Shown piece after piece: positions 57,425 through 64,000 of a stretch of DNA of 64,000 nucleotides. The stretch covers positions 310,001 to 374,000 of the forward strand of contig NZ_JAPEPJ010000002.1 of assembly GCF_026340255.1 (NCBI RefSeq), given 5' to 3'. The notes below the pieces were generated by a model. The model saw only the letters and a program-made list of their open reading frames with translations, was not told the origin of the DNA and ran no database searches. Both the position numbers and the translations under genes were made by a program. Position 1 is the first letter of the stretch; each line of letters begins with the position of its first letter. The stretch is from Streptomyces sp. NBC_01408 (lineage in GTDB: Bacteria; Actinomycetota; Actinomycetes; Streptomycetales; Streptomycetaceae).

Positions 57425-58477
57425 TCAGTGGGTGCGGGTGGCTGAGGACGTCGCCAAGTCCGCCAGTGCGCTGCGTGCTTCGGTGGTCAGGTCGGCGTCG
57501 GCCAGGGCGTCGTGTGCTTCACGCAGCCGGGCGGTGATCATGTCTTCGACGAGGGCGACGGCCCCGGTACGGTGGGCGATCTCCCGGACCCGTTCCACCT
57601 GTTGCTCGCTGAGGTCCGTCTGCCCGAGCAGGTGGTGCAGCTCGGCGTGTTCCGCCTCGGTGGCGGATGTGAGCGCATGGGCCATCAGAGCGGTGGGCCG
57701 GTTCCCGGCCAGGTCATCGGCCGGGTCCTTGCCGGTCTGCTCAGGATCGCCGAACAGACCCAGCAGGTCATCGCGCAGCTGGAATGCCTCGCCCAGCGGC
57801 AGGCCGTAGTGGCTGTACGCCTGAAGCAGCCGCGGTGGGGCGCCGGCGAGCAGGCCGCCGATCTGCAAAGGGTGTTCGACGGTGTACTTGGCGGTCTTGT
57901 AACGGATCACCTTCACCGATACGTCCGGGTCCGGCTCGGCTCCGGTACGCAACACCTCCAGGCACTCACCGGCCACCAGTTCGCGGGCCAGAACCGCCCA
58001 CAGGGGCCGGGCCCTGTTCAGGAAGGCGCCGGGCAGGCCAGAGGTCGTGAACAGCTGCCCGGCCATGGACATCAGCAGATCACCCACCAGCATGGCCAGG
58101 GCCCGGGCGCCGGCCTTCGGCCGCGCGTGATCGGTGAGTACCTCACGCAGCGCGATGTGCCCGGTGGGCCGGCCGTGCCGGGTACGGCTGTGGTCGATCA
58201 GGTCGTCGTGCACGACGGCGGCCGCATGGACCAGCTCGATCGCGCTGGCGGCGCGTACCAGGGCCTCGCTGTCGGGCTGGCCGACTCCGCGCCAGCCCCA
58301 GTAGCAAAAGGCCGCCCTGAGCCGCTTGCCATGCCTGGTCGCGGCATGAAGTTGCTCTGCGACCGGCGCAAGACAGGCGTCGATGTCCGCCAGCGCCTCT
58401 GCTTCCGTGGTAACGAATTCGCTGAGGACCTGGTCGATGCGCTTCTTCAGTAAGGCCTGCTCTTCCCGTTCACTCAC
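57425..58477 (-). CDS. Trans-isoprenyl diphosphate synthase (polyprenyl synthetase)
   Basis: A 350-aa protein. The GTG at 58477 (VSEREEQALLKKRIDQVL) is chosen because longer starts add Arg-rich frame overlap. GKRLR (50-54), the first Asp-rich motif DDLID (91-95, in VVHDDLIDHSRTRHG), KTAKYTVEHPLQIG (194-207) and the second motif QLRDDLLGLFGD (233-244) are all intact. It joins IPP to allylic diphosphates; the chain length may be C15-C25, but I cannot fix it. The upstream gene overlaps it by 8 nt and the downstream MpaB-like gene follows by 36 nt. It is not beside other terpene genes. Confidence 0.92.
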   Translation of the reverse strand: MSEREEQALLKKRIDQVLSEFVTTEAEALADIDACLAPVAEQLHAATRHGKRLRAAFCYWGWRGVGQPDSEALVRAASAIELVHAAAVVHDDLIDHSRTRHGRPTGHIALREVLTDHARPKAGARALAMLVGDLLMSMAGQLFTTSGLPGAFLNRARPLWAVLARELVAGECLEVLRTGAEPDPDVSVKVIRYKTAKYTVEHPLQIGGLLAGAPPRLLQAYSHYGLPLGEAFQLRDDLLGLFGDPEQTGKDPADDLAGNRPTALMAHALTSATEAEHAELHHLLGQTDLSEQQVERVREIAHRTGAVALVEDMITARLREAHDALADADLTTEARSALADLATSSATRTH

Positions 58478-58754
58478 CGCCGCTTCCCGCCTTGGTGCGG
58501 GCGGTGACGGTGCGGGCCAGTACCTCCAGGTGAGCCGGCGGCGGGGCCGCATGCCGGTCGAGGAGCAAGCGGCCGCGCGCCTTGGTCTCCTCCTGGCCGT
58601 CAGCCAGAAGGTCGCCGAGATCGGCGCGGCGCAGCAGGCCGCTGACACCGCCCACCGCGCTGCTCAGCCCGCTGACCGCCAGATCGGCAAGGCCGGCGAC
58701 CAGTGCCACCGCATCCTCGGTCAGCGTCGGCTCGCGGCCGTCATGGTGTGTCAC
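58470..58754 (-). CDS. Small unknown protein in isoprenoid operon
   Basis: A 94-aa protein; the GTG at 58754 has GGAG 7 nt upstream. After an acidic lead (VTHHDGREPTLTEDAVALVA), residues 14-50 form amphipathic/hydrophobic helices (VALVAGLADLAVSGLSSAVG, then GVSGLLRRADLGDLLADG), and the C-terminus is Arg/Ala-rich. Its stop overlaps the polyprenyl synthetase start by 8 nt, so it is first in a three-gene operon. I know no family. It may tether the enzymes to the membrane or carry a hydrophobic intermediate; both are guesses. Confidence 0.6.
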   Translation of the reverse strand: MTHHDGREPTLTEDAVALVAGLADLAVSGLSSAVGGVSGLLRRADLGDLLADGQEETKARGRLLLDRHAAPPPAHLEVLARTVTARTKAGSGGE

Positions 58755-59095
58755 AGCATGTCTCCTGCACGGCAAGGCCCGCCCCGGCTCCGGCCGGTTG
58801 GCGCGGAGCAGCGCGTAGCGGCTTTCGGCGCAACGCGGTTCGAGTCTGACCACCGAAACCAGCCCGGGCAGCCCTTATGCACCATCGAGTGATCTTCTTC
58901 AAAGGTCCCGACATGCAATTGGCGATCGCTGTTACGGACAAGAGCCTTGGGAAAGCCGCCGCGTCGGACCGGCGTCGGGGGTGCGCGGAGACACGGTCGT
59001 TGAATCTGCGATTGTCACGGTTCCGCTACTGCCGCACCTTGTCGCCCGACTGCCCATACGGTGACCGGATTCGCACCCGTCTCCTGGGAGTCTCC
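58755..59095. other. Divergent promoter region, 341 bp
   Basis: This lies between the leftward isoprenoid operon and the rightward DUF4352 gene. A stretch at about 58875-58930 is AT-richer and may hold both promoters. The plus frame through it is Arg/Leu-rich with no ribosome site, so I do not call it coding. Confidence 0.45.
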
Positions 59096-59701
59096 GTGTC
59101 TCAGCAGTTCCCGCCGCCCGGCCAGCAGCCTCCGCCCGGATACGGGTATCCGCCCCCGCCGCCCGCACCGCAGAAGTCCAGCGCAGGAAAGATCGTCGGC
59201 TTCTCCTGCCTCGGCGTGGTCGGCCTGGTCGTCGTCCTCGGTGTGGCCGGTGCGCTCCTCAGCGGCAGCAGCGACGACGGCACGGCGAAGCCACCGGCCG
59301 CCCGGGCCACGCCGTCGGTCTCTGAGAAGGCGCCGGAGGCCGGGCAGCCGTCCGCCGCGCCCGAGAAGAAGGCGCCGGCGGTCGCAGTGTCGGCGAAGAA
59401 AACGGCGTTCAAGCCGAGCATCATCGCGCAGGGCAGCGACTACACGAGCGTGTCGGTGACGATCACCAACAACTCGAAGAAGCCCATCTCCGTGAACCCG
59501 CTGTACTTCGCGATCACCGACACGTCCAGCACCAAGCACGCGGCGGAACTCGCCGCAGACGAGGGCCAGATCGACACGGTGGACCTCGCGCCGGGGGAGA
59601 ACGTCACCGGGACGATCACCGGCAAGGGCAAGTGGACGGCGAAGACGGTGACGTACACCGATGGACTGCTCGGGGATCCGGTCCGGGCCGACGTGTCCTG
59701 A
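59096..59701 (+). CDS. Membrane-anchored DUF4352 protein
   Basis: A 201-aa protein from the GTG at 59096 with GGGAG upstream. The Pro/Tyr/Gln-rich N-terminus (FPPPGQQPPPGYGYPPPPPA) precedes one helix (IVGFSCLGVVGLVVVLGVAG), then an Ala/Pro linker and a C-terminal immunoglobulin-like domain: YTSVSVTITNNSKKPISVNP, VDLAPGENVTGTITGKGKW. This matches the DUF4352 (Telomeric-repeat-binding-like) fold that faces outside. The cytoplasmic PPPG tail is a common actinobacterial pattern that may bind other proteins. Function unknown. Confidence 0.82.
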   Translation: MSQQFPPPGQQPPPGYGYPPPPPAPQKSSAGKIVGFSCLGVVGLVVVLGVAGALLSGSSDDGTAKPPAARATPSVSEKAPEAGQPSAAPEKKAPAVAVSAKKTAFKPSIIAQGSDYTSVSVTITNNSKKPISVNPLYFAITDTSSTKHAAELAADEGQIDTVDLAPGENVTGTITGKGKWTAKTVTYTDGLLGDPVRADVS

Positions 59702-59743
59702 CCGTTCGACTGCTGCTGCACTCCACCTCCGGCCGCGGGGAGG

Positions 59744-60406
59744 TCAGGAGTTGCGCGGGACCACCAGGCCCGATTCGTAGGCGAGGACGACGAGCTGGGC
59801 GCGGTCGCGGGCGTGGAGCTTGGTCATGGCCCGGTTGATGTGGGTTTTCGCGGTCAGCGGGCTGATCACCATCTGGCCCGCGATCTCGTCGTTGGACAGG
59901 CCTTGCGCGACCAGGACGACGGCCTCGCGTTCGCGGCTGGTCAGCTCCTCCAGCCCCGCGCCGGTGGAGGTGGGGAGCGGCTGGGTCACGTACCGGTTGA
60001 TCAGCTTGCGGGTGATCGACGGTGCCAGCAGGGCGTCGCCGCGCGCGGCGACGCGTAGGGCGTGCAGGAAGTCCTCCGGCACGATGTCCTTGACGAGGAA
60101 TCCGGCCGCGCCGGCGCGCAGCGCGTTGAAGACGTATTCGTCCAGGCCGTAGTTGGTCAGGATGACGACGTGGACCCCGGCCAGGGCCGGGTCCGCGGCG
60201 ATGCGCCGGGTCGTCTCGATGCCGTCGAGGACCGGCATCTGGATGTCGATGAGTGCGATGTCGGGCAGGTGTTCCCTGGCGAGCGCGAGGCCTTCGCTGC
60301 CGTTGGCGGCCTCGGCAACGACCTCGATGTCGTCTTCGAGGTCGAGGAGAGCGCGGAAACCGCTGCGGATGAGCGGCTGGTCGTCGACGAGCAGGACACG
60401 GATCAC
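59744..60406 (-). CDS. NarL/FixJ-type response regulator
   Basis: A 220-aa protein. Receiver: VLLVDDQPLIRSGFRALLDL with Asp54 (IALIDIQMPVLDG), Lys in FLVKDIVPEDF. The LuxR helix-turn-helix at about 155-210 carries LTSREREAVVLVAQGLSNDE and MVISPLTAKTHINRAMTKLH. It overlaps the kinase gene by 4 nt (kinase first). Such pairs in Streptomyces regulate development, stress or antibiotic genes. The target is unknown. Confidence 0.93.
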   Translation of the reverse strand: MIRVLLVDDQPLIRSGFRALLDLEDDIEVVAEAANGSEGLALAREHLPDIALIDIQMPVLDGIETTRRIAADPALAGVHVVILTNYGLDEYVFNALRAGAAGFLVKDIVPEDFLHALRVAARGDALLAPSITRKLINRYVTQPLPTSTGAGLEELTSREREAVVLVAQGLSNDEIAGQMVISPLTAKTHINRAMTKLHARDRAQLVVLAYESGLVVPRNS

Positions 60407-61530
60407 GATGCTCGCTCCAGCGGGAGTTCGGCCTGGACGGTGAAGCCGCCCTCGCTGCGCGGCGCTGCTCGCAGTTGACCTCCGAGGGCGGTGACGCGTT
60501 CGCGCATCCCCAGGAGACCGATACCGGGCTCCGGCGCGCTGTCCACAGTGGCCTTGCCGTCGTCGTCGATGCGGATCGCGAGGGCGTCCGGCCGGTAGTC
60601 GATGCGGACCGAGGCCTTGCCGGCGTCCGCGTGACGGGCGATGTTGGTCAGCGATTCCTGAACGACCCGGTAGGCGGTCCTGCCCACTGCGGCCGGCACG
60701 TCGTGCCGCTGTCCCTCGATCGTCAGCGTCGCCTCCAGGCCGCTCTTGCCGGCCCGCTCGACGAGTTCGGGGACGTGGTCGAGCCCGCGCGGTGGGGACT
60801 TGTCGTCGTCGCGCAGCGCCTCCAGGGTCGCCCTCAGGTCGCGGGACGCCTCACGGCCCGCCTCCCGGATCGCCAGCAGCGCCTCCGGTACTTGTTCGCC
60901 GCGCTTGCGGGCCACATGGACGGCAACCTCGGACTGCACCTTGATGACCGAGATCTGGTGGGTGAGCGAATCGTGCAGCTCCCGCGCGATGTGCAGCCGC
61001 TCCTCGTCGGCGCGGCGCCGAGCGGTCTCCTCACGGGTGCGCTCGGCTTCATCGGCCCGCCGCTCTGCCTGCCGCAGCGCCTCACCGGCGGCGCCGGCTG
61101 CGATCAGCCAGGCGATCTCCAGGGCGCCTCGGGCCTGCGCGAACGCCTCCCCCGTGTCATGCAGGCCCGAGACAAGGGCTGCGAGAGGGAGAGCGGCCAG
61201 CACGGCCACGCTCACCACGACCGTGATGACGCGGTGTCCCGCCCGCATGGCCGCGTACACCGCGAACAGGTACGCGACGGCAGCCACGTCGAAACCCACC
61301 GCCTGGTAGCCCACCGCGCACAGCCCGGTGACGGCCAGCACGGGAACCGGAGCGCGTCGGCCGGCGGCCAGCGCCAGACCTCCGGCCGCCAGCAGCACGT
61401 AGCCGAGCAGGTCGAGGTTCGTGGCGGAGTGCTGCCCCGACACCCCGGTGACCAGCAGCGCCGCCGCCACGCCGACGGCGATCACCCAGTCCCGCACACC
61501 AGCCGGGACCTCGAACCGTCCTTTGCCCAT
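60403..61530 (-). CDS. Sensor histidine kinase (HisKA_3/NarX-like)
   Basis: A 375-aa protein. The N-terminal half has about five to six helices (WVIAVGVAAALLVTGVSG, then LLGYVLLAAGGLALAAGR, VLAVTGLCAVGYQAVG and ITVVVSVAVLAALPLAALVSG). Phospho-His is in RELHDSLTHQISVIKVQSEV, a HisKA_3 hallmark. The ATPase has VVQESLTNIARHADAGKASV and GIGLLGMRERVTALGGQLRA. No large external sensor is present, so membrane state or a small molecule in the bilayer is likely. It is the first gene of the pair. Confidence 0.92.
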   Translation of the reverse strand: MGKGRFEVPAGVRDWVIAVGVAAALLVTGVSGQHSATNLDLLGYVLLAAGGLALAAGRRAPVPVLAVTGLCAVGYQAVGFDVAAVAYLFAVYAAMRAGHRVITVVVSVAVLAALPLAALVSGLHDTGEAFAQARGALEIAWLIAAGAAGEALRQAERRADEAERTREETARRRADEERLHIARELHDSLTHQISVIKVQSEVAVHVARKRGEQVPEALLAIREAGREASRDLRATLEALRDDDKSPPRGLDHVPELVERAGKSGLEATLTIEGQRHDVPAAVGRTAYRVVQESLTNIARHADAGKASVRIDYRPDALAIRIDDDGKATVDSAPEPGIGLLGMRERVTALGGQLRAAPRSEGGFTVQAELPLERAS

Positions 61531-61704
61531 GCGCGCACCCTAGCCGGATGCCCCGGCGGGCGAATCCCGCCCGCGGACGAGCGGCCGACTACCGCGCACG
61601 CAGTACCTCCGCGACGCCTGCCGCATCCGCGGTAGCGCGAAGTGCCTGCGCCTGCGGGACGACCGGCGGTGGGTCCGGCCGACATGCTCGGAGGAGATCC
61701 AGTC

Positions 61705-61731
61705 GTGCGAAGAGTGCGAAGAGTGCGAAGA
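61705..61731. repeat. Three perfect tandem 9-bp repeats (GTGCGAAGA)
   Basis: GTGCGAAGA at 61705-61713, 61714-61722 and 61723-61731, with no mismatch, followed directly by GAAGGAG, the ribosome site of the DUF6223-like gene. The repeats lie in the mRNA leader and could affect translation or mark slippage. Confidence 0.9.
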
Positions 61732-61745
61732 GAAGGAGCACCGTG

Positions 61746-62168
61746 ATGTCTGTTCATCGCCTGTCTGCCGCCGCCGCGGCCGCCCTGCTCGGCGGTCTCG
61801 GGCTTGCCGCACCGGCGGCAGCGCACACCTCGGCCGAGCCCGTCGCCGCCGGTGTCTACGACTTCAGCCTCGGGCGGCTAGGGGCCACCACGGGCGGGCT
61901 GCTGGCCCTGGCCGCCGTGGTCATCGCCCTGCTGGCGCTGACCCGCCCCACCGGTCGTCTCGGCACCGCCAACGGGTCACTCGGAGCCATCACGGCAATG
62001 ACGGCAGGGCTGATCGCCACGGCCCTCGGCGGACTGGTCGCGGCCACCGCCGACGGTGGCCTCGGCACCGGCAACGGACTGGGCGGGGCCTACGTGGCCC
62101 TGCTGCTGGGACTGATCGGCACAGCCCTCGGCGGGCGGGCCCTGTCCCGCTCCCGCCACACCGGCTGA
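61746..62168 (+). CDS. DUF6223-like membrane protein
   Basis: A 140-aa protein; the ATG at 61746 (GTG at 61743 possible) is 7-8 nt from GAAGGAG. Signal-like segment RLSAAAAAALLGGLGLAAPAAA with cleavage near AAAHTSAEP, then three helices: LGATTGGLLALAAVVIALLAL, SLGAITAMTAGLIATALGGLVAA and GAYVALLLGLIGTALGGRALS. The AxG-rich helix signature is that of the Streptomyces DUF6223 family. Function unknown. Its 5' leader carries three tandem 9-bp repeats. Confidence 0.7.
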   Translation: MSVHRLSAAAAAALLGGLGLAAPAAAHTSAEPVAAGVYDFSLGRLGATTGGLLALAAVVIALLALTRPTGRLGTANGSLGAITAMTAGLIATALGGLVAATADGGLGTGNGLGGAYVALLLGLIGTALGGRALSRSRHTG

Positions 62169-62441
62169 CCACCGCGGTTACGCCCTGCGGACGGCGGGCG
62201 CCGCAGGGGCGGATCGCAGTGTGTTCAGGCGCCGGCTGCCTGCCTGATCAGGTCGGCTACGGCGTCGGGCACCGGCGGCCGGATCCGAGGCCCCGGACGA
62301 GATGCGCCGTACCCGGTCACGCACGACGACGCGCGAGGTGCTGCACGAGCAGCGCCGTCCGCTGTCCGCCGCGGACGCGACCTGTGAACACGCCGCCGGC
62401 AGCCGGACCCCGGGCAGCGCGCGGGCGGATACCGTGACGGC

Positions 62442-63017
62442 ATGAGCGGATCCCGGCGCCTCGCGCGCACCTGGGAAATCTTCCCCGGCTCGGGCTACTC
62501 GACCGCGTGGGTCGACCTCGCCCGGGGCACCCTGACCGCGCGCGGACGCGCTGTTGCTCTGGCCCCCGAGCCGTACTGGCTGACGTACACGCTCGAAACC
62601 TCCGACGGCTACGTGACCTCGCGCCTCCACGTCACGGTCGAGACGGCGGCATCGACCCGGGAGTCGGACCTGCGCAACGACTCCGGACGCTGGACCGTGG
62701 ACGGCGCGTACCGCCCCGATCTCGACGGTGCGCTCGACTGCGACCTGGGCCTCTGCCCGCTCACCAACACCATGCCCGTGCTCCGCCACGGCCTGCATCG
62801 GCGGCCCGGAACCGGACCGCACCACTTCCTGATGGCCTGGGTCTCCGTCCCGGACCTCGCCGTCAGCGCGAACCGGCAGACGTACACGCATCTCGCGCGC
62901 GCAGGGCACGGCGCGCGCGTCCGCTACGAGTCCGGCGGCTTCCGCGCGGACGTCGGCTTCGATGACGACGGCCTGGTCATGGACTACCCGTCCCTGGCGG
63001 CCCCGCTCACCGCATGA
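62442..63017 (+). CDS. Putative glycolipid-binding domain protein (DUF1089-like)
   Basis: A 191-aa protein from the ATG at 62442. Beta-rich sequence with SGSRRLARTWEIFPGSGYST, then YWLTYTLETSDGYVTSRLHV, SGRWTVDGAYRPDLDGALDC and TNTMPVLRHGL, ending with FHADVGFDDDGLVMDYPSL-like (here FRADVGFDDDGLVMDYPSL). This fits the putative glycolipid-binding fold (PF06475). The ligand is unproven. Its 3' end overlaps a small opposite-strand frame by 11 nt. The preceding gap (62169-62441) holds no supported gene. Confidence 0.8.
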   Translation: MSGSRRLARTWEIFPGSGYSTAWVDLARGTLTARGRAVALAPEPYWLTYTLETSDGYVTSRLHVTVETAASTRESDLRNDSGRWTVDGAYRPDLDGALDCDLGLCPLTNTMPVLRHGLHRRPGTGPHHFLMAWVSVPDLAVSANRQTYTHLARAGHGARVRYESGGFRADVGFDDDGLVMDYPSLAAPLTA

Positions 63018-63177
63018 CGTGCTCGGTCCGGGTGTGGTCCAGGAGGCCGCACACGGAGAGGTCACTGCCGTGCTGCGGGTGGTGCGGGAGCAGGGTGGGA
63101 ACGGCCCGGGTGATGGCCGGCCGCGGTGCCCGGACCTGCAGTCGGCGCAGCAGCTCCTCGTACATCCGGGCGGTCAC
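63007..63177 (-). CDS. Small hypothetical protein coupled to SDR (56 aa)
   Basis: The GTG at 63177 overlaps the SDR stop by 4 nt (GTGA), a typical coupled start. It encodes VTARMYEELLRRLQVRAPRP with AITRAVPTLLPHHPQHGSDL, ending HTRTEHVMR. The first 15 residues would be helical; the rest is Pro/His rich. No family is recognised. It also overlaps the 3' end of the glycolipid-binding gene. It could be a truncated domain of a once longer protein. Confidence 0.4.
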   Translation of the reverse strand: MTARMYEELLRRLQVRAPRPAITRAVPTLLPHHPQHGSDLSVCGLLDHTRTEHVMR

Positions 63178-63908
63178 CGGGCACTCGCAGCAGGACGTAC
63201 GACGATCTCGTTGACGTCGACCTCGGCCGGCTGGGCGACGGCATAGGCAATGGCCTCGGCGATGGCGGACGCCGGCAGCGCCACGGCCCGATAGGCCTTC
63301 ATGGCCTCCCTCGCGGCAGGATCGGAGATCCCGTCGGCCAGCTCGGACCCGGTCACGCCCGGAGAGACCAGAGTGACCCGGACGGAGCCGTCCGACTCCT
63401 GGCGCAGCCCTTCGGATATGGCTCGGACGGCGAACTTGGTGGCGCAGTAGACAGCCGCAGTGGGCGACACCTCGTACGCACCGACGGAGGCGACGTTCAC
63501 GAAGTGGCCGCCGCCCTGGGCGCGCATCACGGGCAGGGCGGCGGCGATCCCGTGCAGCACACCCCGCACGTTCACGTCGATCATCCGGTCCCACTCGTCG
63601 ACCTTCAGCGCGTCCAGCGGCGAGAGGGGCATCACCCCGGCGTTGTTGACCATCACGTCCATTCGGCCGTAATGCTCCCGGGCGGCGGCCACGAAGGCCC
63701 GTACATCGGCGGCGTCAGTGACATCCAGCCGCTGGAAGGCCGCGGTGCCACCTGCCTCATCGATCTCCCGGCTCAGCGCGTCGAGCCGATCGGTGCGCCG
63801 CGCGCCCAGGAACAACCGGTGGCCGTCGGCAGCGAGCCGCCGAGCCGTCGCCTCCCCGATCCCGCTGCTGGCTCCGGTAATGGCCACGACCTTGGCTTCG
63901 TTCCTCAT
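63174..63908 (-). CDS. Classical SDR oxidoreductase
   Basis: A 244-aa SDR; the ATG at 63908 (MRNEAKVVAITGASSGIGEA) is preferred over a 28-residue longer frame. Motifs: TGASSGIG (11-18), NNAGVMPLSPLDALKVDEWD, NVASVGAYEVSPTAAVYCATK (Ser and Tyr-x3-Lys), then VSPGVTGSELADGISD. This is the common short actinobacterial/YdfG-like oxidoreductase type. It is coupled to a 56-aa gene. The right flank of the window (63909-64000) holds only its presumed promoter region. Confidence 0.9.
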   Translation of the reverse strand: MRNEAKVVAITGASSGIGEATARRLAADGHRLFLGARRTDRLDALSREIDEAGGTAAFQRLDVTDAADVRAFVAAAREHYGRMDVMVNNAGVMPLSPLDALKVDEWDRMIDVNVRGVLHGIAAALPVMRAQGGGHFVNVASVGAYEVSPTAAVYCATKFAVRAISEGLRQESDGSVRVTLVSPGVTGSELADGISDPAAREAMKAYRAVALPASAIAEAIAYAVAQPAEVDVNEIVVRPAASAR

Positions 63909-64000
63909 ACCTGCCCTACTCCTCGTTCGAAACGGATGACTCCGCCCGACCGAGTCTGTGCAAGCGGCAGCCGGCCAACCAGGACGCACCACACCCAGGC

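Noticed and set aside
57478..58648. Long upstream extension of the polyprenyl synthetase
   Set aside because: Residues before the GTG at 58477 are Arg/Ala-rich and overlap the upstream small gene out of frame; the family N-terminus starts at the GTG.
58815..58850. A GGTTCGAGTC stretch resembling a tRNA T-arm
   Set aside because: The five bases on each side of the loop do not pair, and no acceptor, D or anticodon arm can be built around it.
62169..62441. A minus-strand frame ending PPVPDAVADLIRQAAGA at 62225
   Set aside because: The last 18 residues look protein-like, but the preceding part is low-complexity Arg-rich sequence; at most a gene-end relic, too weak to list.
1..64000. Biosynthetic gene cluster suggested by P450, methyltransferase, SDR and prenyl synthase genes
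   Set aside because: They are scattered over separate operons, with no PKS, NRPS, terpene cyclase or other core enzyme in the window.

Overview
The window is 64 kb of very GC-rich actinobacterial chromosome, most likely Streptomyces. Codon third positions are almost all G or C, GTG starts are frequent, start/stop overlaps of 1, 4 or 8 nt are common, and several products belong to families I know mainly from Streptomyces and relatives (DUF6325, SHOCT, DUF6223, GtrA-like, MMPL, amphi-Trp). I saw no rRNA, tRNA, CRISPR array, phage or intact insertion sequence. It reads as chromosome-arm style accessory metabolism made of small operons.

Layout. 1-2.7 kb: a cut-off YceI gene, a DoxX-like protein, a UBP zinc finger, a HEAT-repeat DNA alkylation repair protein and a DM13 protein. 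2.8-11 kb: an envelope-glycan style operon (sugar epimerase, GT2, DUF2064, methyltransferase, GT87-like) followed by a two-component system and a membrane molybdopterin oxidoreductase with a small membrane partner. 11-16.7 kb: a secreted GH5 cellulase with an operator-like palindrome, RidA, a cytochrome P450, a decayed stretch with a frameshifted remnant and a P450 fragment, a GtrA-like protein, and phased TGGCGCCA repeats. 16.7-22.7 kb: an MMPL transporter, a flavodoxin-fold reductase, and a DUF6325/SHOCT/ClC run.

22.9-35 kb: a carbohydrate-oxidation and respiration block: a gluconokinase-aldose epimerase fusion, a cyclase-family hydrolase, a GMC oxidoreductase, a glucose-dehydrogenase-like SDR, cytochrome bd oxidase (cydAB), a CPA1 antiporter and a convergent GH15 enzyme. 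34.6-42.2 kb: DUF2254, VOC, an SDR/TetR pair, a second copy of the molybdopterin oxidoreductase module, and an NhaD/ArsB-type transporter coupled to a CBS protein. 42.4-48.2 kb: a CopC-CopD fusion, a diacylglycerol-kinase-like enzyme, an amphi-Trp/membrane pair, and DoxX divergent from a cysteine-rich HTH regulator. 48.2-53.4 kb: a possible leader peptide and the xdhABC molybdenum hydroxylase operon. 53.6-56.2 kb: a VanZ-like protein with a VanR/VanS-type pair. 56.2-58.8 kb: a three-gene isoprenoid operon (small protein, polyprenyl synthetase, rubber-oxygenase-like protein). 59-64 kb: DUF4352, a NarL-type two-component pair, DUF6223, a glycolipid-binding-domain protein and an SDR.

The best candidates for new biology are the polyprenyl synthetase/MpaB-Lcp operon at 56.2-58.8 kb, the gluconokinase-epimerase fusion inside the sugar-oxidation block, the duplicated heme/molybdopterin module, and the short-period repeat arrays (22-bp phased operators, 12-nt direct repeats, 9-nt tandem repeats, and two in-frame hexanucleotide repeats).
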